A DNA stretch of 64,000 bases, taken from positions 124,001 through 188,000 of the forward strand of contig CP060764.1 in NCBI GenBank assembly GCA_023205875.1, in the 5' to 3' direction. Below, piece by piece: positions 9,867 through 20,390 of the stretch. A program made the translations under genes and the position numbers. This DNA is from Chloropicon primus (taxonomy: Eukaryota > Chlorophyta > Chloropicophyceae > Chloropicales > Chloropicaceae). The notes under the pieces are model-generated. The model searched no databases and had not been told where the DNA came from. It saw nothing but the letters and a program-made list of their open reading frames with translations. The stretch's first letter is position 1; the number at the start of each line of letters is the position of its first letter.

Positions 9867-11507
9867 TTATCTGTGTTTTTTTTGGCGTGCTGCTCCCCCC
9901 TCCCCTCCAGCCGTCTTCGTCCACGCGTCCAAGAACGGCTTTGGAAGCAGCAGGTGGGGCCTCGTCCTCAAGAGGAACACGATCAGTTCCGCAAAAGCCG
10001 AGTTGGCCCAAGCGAACCACTGCCTCGTGAAAACGCTTGGGTCTTCCTTCCAGAAGCTCTCGTGCATGCAATTCGTCCCGGCCGCCGATCGCTTGAGCAC
10101 ATCAAGACCTGCCAAGATCCCCTCGTCCGATTTTTCAGGACCGAAAAGGTCATAAATAACTCCCAAGGGCCAGATCATTCCATAGCCGACGTGCGGGCTC
10201 CCCACGCCCCTTAGCCCACTGCTTCCCTCAAAATAGTACGGGTTTGTGTCCTTGCTGAGCACGACCTTCTTGGTGCGCAGGAAGACCTCTTCGTCCCCCG
10301 CCGCCGAAGGAACGCTTTCGAGGTACGGCAGCGACAGCAAACTGGGCGCGTTGGCATCGTCCATGATCACCCGCGAACCGTATCCGTCGACCTCGTACGC
10401 CAATATCGTTTCCGACGCGTTCAATGGGCTGGGAACGAGGGCGTGCTTCAAGCCCTCCGCCACCTGGATCGCCAGCTCCACCGCGAGGGCTGCAAGGGTC
10501 TTTCCCCGGCCCAAATGCGCCAGTGTCCCGTTCAAGTCGCGGAGCTCTTTCTGTAGCCACATGTTGCTCGGCACGTGGAAAGGGTGTTGGCAAGGATCGT
10601 CCGAGGGCCTGAAACCGCTCTTCGCCATCCTCGTCCTCCTGCCCGGATTGCCCGTTCCGTTGTAGCTGAGATCTCCCTCACTTCTCCAGAACTGGTAGGC
10701 CGGAGAAACGCCTTCGTCCCCCGTCGACCGCTGTTGGACCTGGACCGTTTGCAGCACCGCCTCGATCGCTTTGAGCCAACCCTCGTCAAAGCACTTGGCG
10801 GAGCAGTGGGGTTGCACACAGGGGGGAAAGGAAAGCGGTGTCAGATCCAGGAGAGCCTCTGGGGTCAGGGAGTTCCCGTCCGCGCTTCTTACCTCGCGGT
10901 CCTCCGTCGCGCCATAGTACTCGTTGCTCAGGTGAAGGAAGCTCACGAGCGTGTCGAGCTCGTACTTTCCCTCGTACAGGTGTTTTGTCATCTTCGGCCT
11001 CCGCCTGTCGCCCTGGTGGGGTCCACCCGGACCCTTCCCATCGAAGTTAAACGCGTTCGCATATTGGTCCAACAGCACCGATCTCGCTTGCCTCCTCACG
11101 AGGCCGCAGAGGGCATCCGACAAGGGAGTACGTGCGTTCCTGCGAAGGAAATACCTCGCGTACGGCCTCACTTGGAACGTGGAGTCCCTGATCCACATGG
11201 CCTTGATGTCCCCAGTAATCACAAACGTGTCATCCCTCCCGTCCACATGCTCGAACGTCGTATCGAGGGCGTTGGCCAGCGTTACGTTGAAGATCGAGGC
11301 CAGCTCTCTGTCCTTCAAGCGAGGCACCCAAACATCTAAGAACTCGTCCACTTCCTTGGAAGCAAACTTCCGAAGGCGAGGCTCCGGCCTCGTCCCGTTG
11401 CACTCGAAGCCTTCCACCCCGTGAAAGGAGCAAGGAGAACTCAGCAGAAGCGCCACCACCATAACCATCAACATCATCCCAGGCGAAAGGGCCAACGTCA
11501 TCTTCAT
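9867..11507 (-). CDS. Glycoside hydrolase family 125 (exo-alpha-1,6-mannosidase-like), secretory
   Basis: 546 residues from ATG 11507 (MKMTLALSPG), giving an N-terminal hydrophobic segment (MLMVMVVALLLSS) that serves as signal peptide or signal anchor. Upstream in-frame codons are not needed. The GH125 landmarks are present in order: GDIKAMWIRDSTFQ (substrate loop with the acidic residue), DGYGSRVIMDDANAPSLLSLP, GVGSPHVGYGMIWPLG, and MHESFWKEDPSVFTRQWFAWANS. GH125 enzymes remove alpha-1,6-linked mannose from glycans. Several NxT/NxS sites fit a secretory-pathway or lysosomal location. Convergent with DUF3067 (38 bp between stops). Confidence 0.9.
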   Translation of the reverse strand: MKMTLALSPGMMLMVMVVALLLSSPCSFHGVEGFECNGTRPEPRLRKFASKEVDEFLDVWVPRLKDRELASIFNVTLANALDTTFEHVDGRDDTFVITGDIKAMWIRDSTFQVRPYARYFLRRNARTPLSDALCGLVRRQARSVLLDQYANAFNFDGKGPGGPHQGDRRRPKMTKHLYEGKYELDTLVSFLHLSNEYYGATEDREVRSADGNSLTPEALLDLTPLSFPPCVQPHCSAKCFDEGWLKAIEAVLQTVQVQQRSTGDEGVSPAYQFWRSEGDLSYNGTGNPGRRTRMAKSGFRPSDDPCQHPFHVPSNMWLQKELRDLNGTLAHLGRGKTLAALAVELAIQVAEGLKHALVPSPLNASETILAYEVDGYGSRVIMDDANAPSLLSLPYLESVPSAAGDEEVFLRTKKVVLSKDTNPYYFEGSSGLRGVGSPHVGYGMIWPLGVIYDLFGPEKSDEGILAGLDVLKRSAAGTNCMHESFWKEDPSVFTRQWFAWANSAFAELIVFLLRTRPHLLLPKPFLDAWTKTAGGEGGAARQKKHR

Positions 11508-12151
11508 CTTCACGGCAGGAATCAAAGCATCAAGAACCTTCGATCGATCAAATGCTCGCGGCGAGACGAATCTTCGGCTTGGCACAACCTCCACCTCTTC
11601 AACCTTCGCCCTCCTCTCTCTCTTTCTCTCTCTCACGAAGATGATGATGATGATGTTGATGATGATCGATCGTCGCTCCCCTCCGCCATCACTTTTGTCA
11701 AATCCTCACCACGAAGCCGCTTTTCTCGAGCGACCACACGAACGAAAGATCAAGAGACGACGATCGCACCTGTTCCCTCCTCTCCTCCTCCTCGCTCCCT
11801 CCCTCGACGCCCTCTGCGATCGATCGCTTCGCCTTGGCCTCTTCCTCTCTGCGATCGCGATCGCCCTGCTTTAGCAGATTCCACTGATCGATCGATCGAT
11901 CAGAAGGGCGAACTCCAAAGCGCACGCCAGACGAGAGAGCGACGAGGGAGGGAACGACGCAAAGGTCCAGGGGAGGGAAACGGAGTAAACAGGAAGACGG
12001 CGATCGTTTTTATCTTTCCGTCGACCTCACTTGGAAGATTTTGCGTCTCATTTTGACCCACAGCAGCGTCCATCCCAACGCATCGCATCGCATCGCGGCG
12101 GCCACGAAGAGAGAGGCTAGGCTTAGCGAGTGACGCGTTCGTGGATTGGTC
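11508..12151. promoter_or_regulatory. Divergent promoter region between GH125 and bS16
   Basis: It holds GAT repeats (about 11640-11668) and several GATCGATCGATC palindromic runs (about 11818-11905). No gene was seen. Confidence 0.5.
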
Positions 12152-12745
12152 ATGGTGGTGCGGCTGAGGCTTGCGCGCTTCGGGAGGTACAAGTTCCCTT
12201 TCTATAGGATCTTTGCCGCGGACTCGAGGGCGCCTCGGGATGGGAAGCACTTGGAAATCTTGGGCCACTACGATCCAATACCACAGAAGGACGGAAACAA
12301 GCATGTGGCCTTGCACGTGGAGAGGGTCAAGTATTGGCTGTCTGTGGGAGCGCAGCCGTCGAAACCTGTGGCGCGGATACTCTCCAGGGCAGGTGAGTCG
12401 AAATACATCCCGACCGAACGACGCTACGAACGTGCCCGACGCTTCTCCATGCCGAATGAAAGAATGGAAGAAGGGAGGGAGCTGGTCTCTCTTTTTCTCT
12501 CTCTTTCTCTCTTTCTCTTTCTCTTTTTGTGGTTCACTTTGGCGGAAGATCTCGTCCGCCCACGGAAAGGGCGTCGTGTGGTGTGTGGCATGGTATTCCT
12601 CGCTCGTTGACTGACTCCTCTCTTCACTTTGCTTTCTCTCGTTGTTGTGGACGCAGGAATTCTGCCCAGTTTGCCTTCAAAGAAACACGCCAACCAAGGC
12701 ATGAGCAAGAAGACAATCAAGGAGCTCGAGACCAGTGAGGACTGA
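12152..12745 (+). CDS. MRPS16: Ribosomal protein bS16, probably mitochondrial
   Basis: Two exons: 12152-12392 and 12657-12745 (GTGAGT donor, GACGCAG acceptor), 109 residues. The sequence VVRLRLARFGRYKFPFYRI, ADSRAPRDGKHLEILGHYDP and VKYWLSVGAQPSKPVARIL is classic bS16. There is no presequence, as is common for mitochondrial S16. Alga plastid genomes often keep their own rps16, which makes the mitochondrion the likelier destination. The tail after the intron (GILPSLPSKKHANQGMSKK) is basic. The intron carries a CTTT-rich polypyrimidine tract (about 12488-12530). Confidence 0.9.
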
Positions 12746-13240
12746 GGGACCTCCTTGGATCCCATTTCCCCGCCAGACCGACCGCTTTGCCTGCGTATGA
12801 GGCAACGCTTTCGCCGTTTAAATGAAAAGCCTATCTATATACTATGCGTTCCGCGCTGGTCCTCACCCTTCCTCTCAAAGGCCAAGGACAGGTGATGACG
12901 GGAAAGCAAGGCTTGCACGAAGGATCCCCTTGCCCCTCGTCCTCTCCTCGACCTTCCCTCCCACACCCCAAAGCCAAAGCTTCCACACCAATGACCTCTA
13001 TCCCTCAAACTCCCAAGCTTTCTCCCGCTCCATCCTTCCAAACAAGGTAGGGAGGGACTCTTCGGAAAGGATGACGAGACGATGCATCCCACCAAAGGCT
13101 CCTCCCCTCGCCCCTTGCCCTCCCCGCCGCGATCCCTCCCATCAAAACATGTTCCTGATGCTCCTCTGCTCCTCTGCTCCTCCGAGGGCCGAGAGAGCGA
13201 AAGCAAAGGGGGGCGAATCAAAACGGCGCCGATCACGATC
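12746..13240. other. Spacer between bS16 and SPT5
   Basis: 3' UTR of bS16 and promoter of SPT5, C-rich, with CTCCTCTG repeats at about 13160-13182. No gene was seen. Confidence 0.5.
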
Positions 13241-16200
13241 ATGTCGGACCACGAGACAGAGGAAGAGGAAGAGGTGGGAGTGTTGGGCTCGGACGTGGAG
13301 GAGGAGGAGGAGGAGGAGGAGGTCGACAGCGAGGAGGAGGAGGAGCTTCAGGAGGGCAAGAGTCCGGAAAACACTCGTCCTCGAAACGAAAACAAGAGGA
13401 AGAAGAAACGCAAGGTAAGGAAGTCAAGCAAGCCGACAGAGGGTTGGTTTAGGTATTTGCATTCGCATGCTCTCGTGACATGCTTCACCTTGCGATGCCT
13501 TTCGATTTCTTCTGACCCGTTCTGTTTGATTCCGTTTCGTTTGGTTTCGTTTGGTTTGGGACGACGACGACGATGAACCCAGAAGAAAGGTTCTCAGTTC
13601 ATAGAAGAAGAAGCCATGGAGGATTCGGATGAGGATGAGGAGGACGAGGCTGGCGGCGAGGGGCCGAGCAAGAAGAGGAGCAAGTTCATTGACGACATGG
13701 CGGCTATCGGAGATGACGACGAAGAGATCGAGGACTTTGATATGGAAGATCCTTTCCTCATGGATGAGCAAGCGGAGGTAGGGCACAAGGCTTGATCTGG
13801 CCGCCAACCCACTCTTTTGTCGCCCGTCTCCCCCCTCCCCCTTCTTGCTTCCTTCCCCGTCGTCCGTCTCGCGATCGAAAGGTCTTCTTTGCTGACGAGT
13901 AACTCTCCCCCTTCCGTAACCTCTCCCTCATATCCTCAACCCTGTTCTGCTTGCTAGGTCGATGCCGTGAAGGCTACGAATATGAACAAGATGTACCGGG
14001 AGATGGACACCCGGGACCGATTCCAGACCGACGAGGACCTGGAGAAGTTCGTGCAAGAGAGGTACATGGGAAGGGAGGACGAGTACAACGAAGTGGACGA
14101 GGACTTGCAGGATGGCGAGGTAGGCGAGGTGACCGCTGCGGAGCAGAGGGCTCTCCAACCTACGGTGAGGGACCCGTTCTTGTGGCTGGTCAAGGTGAAG
14201 CGGGGCAAGGAGAGCGAGATTGTGATCAGGATCATGCAGAAGGCGATCGTCTACGAGAACAGGAGGAGGGAGAATGGCGGCAAGGGCCCAAGGCTGCAGA
14301 TCACGAGTGTGGTGCACCACTCCAACCTCAAGGGTTACATCTACGTCGAGGCGAGGAAGGCGAATGCGGTGAAGCTTGCGATCAAGGGCATGCAGGACGT
14401 GTATGCGAGCTACGATGCGACGCACATCCCCCTGAAGGAGATGGCTGACGCCCTGACCCTGGCCGATAACAAGGCAATCCTGTGCGATGTGGGCGACTGG
14501 GTCAAGATGAGAGGAGGAGAATACAAGGGCGACCTTGCCAAAGTGGTCTGGTCGAGTGACACGGGGGAGAGGATCATGGTCAAGGTCGTCCCGAGGCTGG
14601 ACTTTGCCGAGATGGCAGCCCGCAAGGCTGGTGCAGCAGCCAAAATGAACAAGATGAGGACGCCTGCCAAGGCCTTCAACAGGCAGGAGGCGAGAAAATA
14701 CGGGTTGGGTTTGAGCACGTTGACGTCTAACCGCCTCGGCACTCAAGTTCTCGAGTGCGCCGGCAAGCAGTTCTCGGACGGTTATCTCCTCAAGGAGGCC
14801 AGCGTGAAGACAGTGATGCACGTGAAGCCCACTTACGATGAGATCCTGAAATTCAACGAGATGGAGACCAAGGCTGGCGCGGATAACAACGATGATCCAG
14901 ATGAAGGAATCGTGTCTCAATCGGACGCCCTTCGAAAGACGCTGCAAGACGCCAGGGATGTGGAGAATGAGAACCAAAAGGACTTGACGGCCGAGAAGGC
15001 TGCGCACACCTTCTCCAAGGGCGACACTGTCATTGTTGCCAGGGGAGAGCTGCAAAACCTTGTGGGAACCGTGGATCGTATCTCCGCTCATGAGGGCATC
15101 GTTCACATCAAACCAGACCACAAGGACCTCACGGATTTGCTTCCGATCGATGCCATGCTCCTGGAGAAGTATTTCACCGTGGGCAAGCACGTCAAGGTTG
15201 TGTCAGGAAAGTACGAAGGTAGCACTGGAATGGTTGTGGCGGTTAACGACACGGTTGCGGTGGTTTTCTCGGACATGTCCCAGCAAGAGATGAAGGTGTT
15301 CATGAGGGACCTAGTAGACTGCGTGGAGACTTCGCATGGTTTGACCAAGTATGGAGAATACACCTTACTCGATTTGGTTCAGCTTTCTACCACGGAAAGC
15401 GGTGTCATTGTTGGGGTGGAAAAAGACTGTTGCATGGTTTTGTTGACATCTGGCAAGACGGAGAAGAAGGAGAGTAAAGACATTGCGAGGAAAGTTTATG
15501 CCTCGAAGCTCACTGGTTTCGATGGCTGGAACAACATCGTCAACAGCGGCGACGTGGTCAAGATCGTGAGCGGCGACTTTGCAGGAAAGCAGGGCACCGT
15601 GAAGCACGTCGCCAAGAACAACTTTTTGTTTGTGGAGTGCAGGGACGTGCTCGAAAACTTGGGAATCATCTGTGTGAAGGCAAAGTCCTGCGACGTGGTT
15701 GGCGGGGACAAGAACAGGGCAGGGGGCGCCGGCGGAAGGTCTCGGGGCCGGGAAGTGACGGGTGCCGTGCCCAAGTCCTTCAATGCCCTCCAGAGGGAAT
15801 CCCCGTTGATCGGGAAATCCATCATTATCACGAAGGGTCCCTACAAGAGCTACAAGGGGAAGGTCATGGACGCCAACGACAGGATGGTGAGGGTGCAGCT
15901 GGAAGCCCAGCCCAGGGTCGTGACTGTGAAGCACAAGCACCTGAGCAAGGAGCACCAGGCGGTCTTGCGATCGAATTTCCAGGCGCCTCGGCCAATGTTC
16001 TCCATGCCGGCCACGGTGCAGGGAGGAAGGAACGCTTTCAGCTCCATGGCGGCAGGGGCGCAGACGCCTATGCACTCTGGCATGATGGCGGGGGGCTACG
16101 GCAGCCAGACGCCTATGCATCACAGCGGAGCTTCCCTCCTCTCTCCTTTCAGGATCTCAGAGAGCGCCCCAGAGCCCTCGAGCAAGCGCGGTGTGGACGA

Positions 16201-16561
16201 GTTCAGTCCAGGCCTTCTCATGAACGTCGTTTGCTATGCTAGCCACTTGAACAAGTACGGCAAGGTCGTCCAAATCAATCCGGACAACTCGGTCACCCTT
16301 CAGCTGGGCACTTACAGCGGTGTTGATGGGTTCCAGCCCCGGTCACAGAGGGAGACCCACAACACCAGGGATCTGGAACTCGCCAAGCCCGTTGAAAACG
16401 GGTTCGTGAGGATCTTGGGAGGCGATCTGAGGCAGCATGGCAACGCCCAGAGCAAACTCATTTCGTTTATGGACGCGGAGACGGGTCTTGTTCGAGACCT
16501 CGGCGATATGTCGGAGATCAACCAGGTCGCTATACCTTTGCTGGGATACGTTGTCCCTTGA
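13241..16561 (+). CDS. SPT5: Transcription elongation factor SPT5
   Basis: Three exons: 13241-13414, 13583-13777 and 13958-16561, about 990 residues. The order is typical: a very acidic N-terminus (EEEEEEEVDSEEEEE), the NGN domain (DPFLWLVKVKRGKE to MQDVYASYDATHIPLKEM) that binds SPT4, several KOW motifs (for example VGDWVKMRGGEYKGDLAKVV, GKHVKVVSGKYEGSTGMVV, GDVVKIVSGDFAGKQGTVK, GKSIIITKGPYKSYKGKV), then a short CTR with QTPMH repeats (GAQTPMHSG, GSQTPMHHSG), and a final KOW. SPT5 travels with RNA polymerase II and links elongation to capping. The CTR is short, with only two clear repeats. Confidence 0.96.
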
Positions 16562-16707
16562 GCAGCAATAACAGCAACAACAACACGCAACTAAATCACC
16601 AAATCCATGTAAGAATCTTTCAAATAGCACCCAAGCCCCTGCATCCGCATCGCATCCCACCAACACACACACCCCTCCTCCTCTCCACCTCTGTGGTTCC
16701 CGCCACA

Positions 16708-17802
16708 ATGGACAGGGAGATGGGCGTCGTCGAAGCGACGACGAAGAGCGGCGTCAAGGCCAAGGTGTCGCGTTGTCAGGCAAGTTCTGTTCGAGTCGGT
16801 TCCTCCGCAGTCATGGGAAGGCCCTGCGCGAGTCACAGGCGCCATGCCGAGTTCCGCAGGAGGAGGATCTTGCCGATATCGTTCGCAGGGAGCTCGAGTT
16901 CCGAGGAGTACTCGGAAGTGATGCAAGCGAAGATGGGAGGGAGCTTGACCTACGTGCACGAGAGGGGGATAAATTACACGAGGATCTTGCCGAACCTCAT
17001 CGTGGGCTCATGCTTGCAGACAGGGGCGGATGCCAAGGCTCTGCGGAGGGACGAGAAAGTGAAAGCGGTCTTGTGCCTCCAGCAGGACTCTGATATGGAT
17101 TACTTTCACCTTGATCTGGACCCGGTGCTTGAAGGGTGTAAGTCGGCTGGGATCGATCACTTGAGGTGTCGGGTGAATGATTTTGATCCGTATGACTTGC
17201 GGTTGAAGCTTCCCCAAGGCGTTGCAGCGCTCCACAAGGCCGTAAGCAGCTGCGGGGAGGGGGAGTGCGCGTACGTCCACTGCACTGCTGGGCTGGGGAG
17301 GGCCCCGGGGGTGGCTATTGGGTACATGTACTGGGTTCTCGGGATGCCCCTTCTCGACGCACATCGGTTGCTTACGTCCAAGCGACCTTGCAACCCGAAG
17401 GTGAACTCCATCAGGCAAGCGACGTGCGACCTTCTCTTTGGACTGGAGCGGAGCAGGGTGAAGATAGGGATGAAGGCCCCGGTGAACGCCAAGGAAGTTC
17501 TGGTGGCCGGGCTGGACATGGGCTGGGACAACCCCGCAGAGTGCAAGAGAGAGCTGGACAGATTCGTGCTGGAGAGGGACTTGCCCGGTGGCCGGTTCCA
17601 GTACAAGTACATCGTGGACGGCCGCTGGACCTTCAACGCCGACGCTCCGCTGTGCGATGACAACGGCAACAGCAACAACTACATCGATGTCTCCGGCGGG
17701 GAGAATGACTACCTTGTCAGGAAGCGCTTGCTCTCGGAGGAAGCCACGCTAACGCAGGTCGAGAAAGACATATTGTCAAAAGAGCTGCAAAGAAGAATGT
17801 AA
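16708..17802 (+). CDS. SEX4: SEX4-type phosphoglucan phosphatase (DSP plus CBM48)
   Basis: 364 residues, single exon, start at MDREMGVVEA only about 150 bp after SPT5. The basic N-terminal 75 residues suit a targeting peptide. The dual-specificity phosphatase domain has the catalytic loop HCTAGLGRAPG (the Cys, Gly and Arg form the PTP loop) preceded by the general-acid region VNDFDPYDLR. It is followed by a CBM48/AMPK-type glycogen-binding domain (VLVAGLDMGWDN to FQYKYIVDGRWTFN and NNYIDV). This phosphatase-then-CBM order is that of plant SEX4, opposite to laforin. SEX4 removes phosphate from starch glucans so that amylases can act, so the organism makes starch. Confidence 0.92.
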   Translation: MDREMGVVEATTKSGVKAKVSRCQASSVRVGSSAVMGRPCASHRRHAEFRRRRILPISFAGSSSSEEYSEVMQAKMGGSLTYVHERGINYTRILPNLIVGSCLQTGADAKALRRDEKVKAVLCLQQDSDMDYFHLDLDPVLEGCKSAGIDHLRCRVNDFDPYDLRLKLPQGVAALHKAVSSCGEGECAYVHCTAGLGRAPGVAIGYMYWVLGMPLLDAHRLLTSKRPCNPKVNSIRQATCDLLFGLERSRVKIGMKAPVNAKEVLVAGLDMGWDNPAECKRELDRFVLERDLPGGRFQYKYIVDGRWTFNADAPLCDDNGNSNNYIDVSGGENDYLVRKRLLSEEATLTQVEKDILSKELQRRM

Positions 17803-17883
17803 AAAATATGTGTGATCACAACTCGGGAAGGACGACGCTCTTCTCTCTCGCGCGCGCGCTGCTGGCATTCCTTTGCCCTCGCC

Positions 17884-18732
17884 TTATTTGAAAGTAGCCG
17901 TCGTGTTATTCATCTGCTTGATGTACCGGTCCGAGTTCCTGTACTCGGCGATCCTTTCGTGGTTGTGTATGGCGTCGTAGAGAGTTCGCAAACCTTGGCG
18001 GCCGTCCAACAGAGAAGCGTCTAGGACCAAGAACTGGTCGATGAGGTCGTACCAGAGCAAATCCACAAAGGTGGCCTTCTTCCCAACAAGAAAGCACGAG
18101 CCATCCTCCCCGAAGCTCTTCAAGTAGCCTTCCAGTTCCACCATGCTCGATCGAATGAACTCCACGAGGTCACCCTTCATGTCATGAAAGTCTTTCGAAT
18201 AAGCCGCAGCAGTGTATCGCTTCCTGACGTCCTGAGAGTAACACAGGAGCATGTTCACCCGGGCACGGTCCTCCGTCGTTTCCCCGGCCAACCCAGCGCG
18301 ATTCGCAAGGTACTGCATAAGGAATGAAGAACGCGTGTGTTGCGATGATGATGATGATGAAGTTGATCATGATGATGATGCGAACAAACAAAAGTCAGTC
18401 CATCCAAACGATGGAATGGATCAAACGAGTCGAAGGGCACTCACCTGCAATATGGCATTGGTCTGGGTGATCTTCAAGTCCCCGTCGACGAGGTACGGGA
18501 GGTTCGGGAACGGAAGACCCAAGCTGAACTTGTTGTCGAACCACGAGGACTTGTCGAAGGATCCGTCCTCCTTCTGGACGCAAAAGTAAAGAACGTCCTC
18601 GTAATCGAATGCAGCGTACTCGAGCAAAAGACGTATGGGTTGTCCCAAACCCTTGATCGCCCAATACCCTAGCTGCACCTTGTTCCCGTCCTTCCCCGTC
18701 CTCGGCCTCTTCGCTTCGCTTCCTCCTTCCAT
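17884..18732 (-). CDS. Mu-class-like glutathione S-transferase
   Basis: Two exons on the minus strand: 18732-18445 and 18312-17884, 238 residues. The N-terminal thioredoxin-like half has LGYWAIKGLGQPIRLLLEYA (with the catalytic Tyr of the GYW motif) and the glutathione-binding LPYLVDGDLKITQTNAIL. The helical C-terminal half has YLANRAGLAGETTEDRARV split at the intron and KKATFVDLLWYDLIDQF. The pattern matches Mu-class GSTs closely. It conjugates glutathione to electrophiles in the cytosol. The intron donor is GTGAGT, and the intron holds a GAT repeat (about 18344-18380). Confidence 0.92.
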
Positions 18733-19205
18733 CGTGGCCGCCTAACGCTCGCGCCGCTTCTGATGATGGAGGGGGCACCGAAGGTGTGGGCAATGCAGGG
18801 CAATGGAGGGCAATGGAGGGCAATGGAGGGCAATGGAGGGCAATGCAGGGCAATGGAGGGGAGGCTTGTGGGAGAGGATGCACCGGGAAGCTGTGGTTGG
18901 AGACGTGGGATGCAGGGGACCACCATGGAAGGGAGGCACCGATCATCAAAGGTGTGGGTGTGGGTGTCAGTGTGAGTGTGGGGAGGGCAATGCAAGGGCA
19001 GTGCAAGGGCAATGGAAGGGGAAGGAAAACTGTGGCGTGGCGTGGTCTGAGGCGGTGCTGGTGCAGCGTTGGTCCTGTGGCGTGTGGGGAGAAGGGTCAT
19101 AGAAAAACAAAAACGGGGGGAGCTCGCTCGCTCGTCCGTTCGTCGTGGCCGAGGGGGAAGTGCCTATAACTTAACTTTTGTTTATACACGGTGGTTTTAG
19201 CCAGT
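18733..19205. repeat. Spacer with a 10-bp minisatellite
   Basis: Upstream of the GST and downstream of uL4m. At about 18788-18857 there are seven units of GGGCAATGGA, two of them reading GGGCAATGCA. A smaller related tract GGGCAATGCAAGGGCAGTG occurs at about 18985-19018, and GTGTGGGTGTGGGTGTCAGTG at about 18950-18974. No gene is supported. Confidence 0.8.
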
Positions 19206-20390
19206 TTAATGGAAACGAGGCGGCGGGTGGGACAGCCTGTACGTGATCGCCTTCACTGCTCGAGGGGTCATTACTAACCGGTCAAAGGCAAGCAGGTCGT
19301 ACACGTTGAGACCTTCCGGCGGGATGACTTTCACCCGCTTCTTCAAGTTCTTCGCGCTCCTCTTAAGCTTCAAGAAGTCTTCGCACAGGGGGATTTCCTC
19401 TCCCTTCCTGGCGTTCCTCAGCAGGTTGGCCCTCCACTGCCAGTGGCTCTTCTTCACGCCAGTCAGCGGGTCCACCGGCTCGTAGTCCTCCCAGTTGATG
19501 CCCACGGCATCGTCGACGAGGAGGAACGACGTCCTGTCGTGCTCGAATCGGTCGATGAACTCCGTGAGCTCCTTGGTCTTCGGGGCCTTGCTCTCGATCT
19601 TGAGCTCATCCACCACGGTGAGCTGGCCGGCGGCAAGTTTGGAGGACACGGCCACCCTCAAGCCCAGTCTCCTGATCTTTGAGTTCAAGGACTGAGACCA
19701 GTCCTTGGGCCGCGGTCCGTGGGCCTTCCCTCCTCCCCTGAACAGGGGCGATCGGATGGATCCCGCCCTGGCTCGCCCCGTTCCCTTCTGGGGCCAAGGC
19801 TTCCTTCCTCCCCCCCTAACTTCCGACCTCGTCTTCACCTTGACGGTTCCCTGGCGCCAGTTCGCCCGCTGCCACACGACGACGCGGTGCACAATGTCCT
19901 TCCTCAGGGGCTGGTCGTACACGAGCCCCGGAAGGGTGATGCTTCCCACACCCTCCAAGCTCCTGTTCACCACAGGGACCACTCTGTCGATCAGCATCCC
20001 TTGCTCCGCAACAGAACCTTCCTCCGCAGGTGAGGAGGAGGAGGACGTCTTCAAGTCCCTGTCGCCCTCCCACAACTCCAAGTACTCTCTCGAAGGATGC
20101 TCGTAACTGGAGATGATTTCCTTCTCCCTCCTGCTCAAGTAAGGCCGGTGAACGTGCTCCACCTCATGCGCCTCCGATCGAAACCCTCTCCCTCTTGCTC
20201 CGCCATGCCAAGCTTCAGAGGAGCCACAACTCCAAGGACTTGGCGAGCAAGCAGTGAACCGAGCACGGCTCACGACGCGGTGTGTGCTCGTGCTTTGGTC
20301 CAAGCGCGCCAGCTTCGGTGCAAGCCTTCCGCCATGGAACACGCACAATTCTTTAAGCTGCCGTGCCCCTGCAACAAACAACAACCTCAT
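19206..20390 (-). CDS. MRPL4: Mitochondrial ribosomal protein uL4m
   Basis: 394 residues, single exon. A roughly 100-residue N-terminal extension rich in Arg, Ser and Ala looks like a mitochondrial presequence plus linker. The L4 core contains LPGLVYDQPLRKDIVHRVVVWQRAN, GGGRKPWPQKGTGRARAGS (the signature loop, split here), LFRGGGKAHGPRPKDW, and the C-terminal LNVYDLLAFDRLVMT with ALxxI helix. Length is above bacterial L4 because of both terminal extensions. An organellar large-subunit protein; mitochondrial is preferred over plastid from its divergence. Confidence 0.9.
   Translation of the reverse strand: MRLLFVAGARQLKELCVFHGGRLAPKLARLDQSTSTHRVVSRARFTACSPSPWSCGSSEAWHGGARGRGFRSEAHEVEHVHRPYLSRREKEIISSYEHPSREYLELWEGDRDLKTSSSSSPAEEGSVAEQGMLIDRVVPVVNRSLEGVGSITLPGLVYDQPLRKDIVHRVVVWQRANWRQGTVKVKTRSEVRGGGRKPWPQKGTGRARAGSIRSPLFRGGGKAHGPRPKDWSQSLNSKIRRLGLRVAVSSKLAAGQLTVVDELKIESKAPKTKELTEFIDRFEHDRTSFLLVDDAVGINWEDYEPVDPLTGVKKSHWQWRANLLRNARKGEEIPLCEDFLKLKRSAKNLKKRVKVIPPEGLNVYDLLAFDRLVMTPRAVKAITYRLSHPPPRFH

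Noticed and set aside
13928-15190. Long minus-strand frame opposite SPT5
   Set aside because: No family resemblance, His/Leu-rich shadow of a strongly supported gene.
18785-18857. CRISPR-like array
   Set aside because: The 10-bp units are contiguous with no spacers; it is a minisatellite in a eukaryotic genome.
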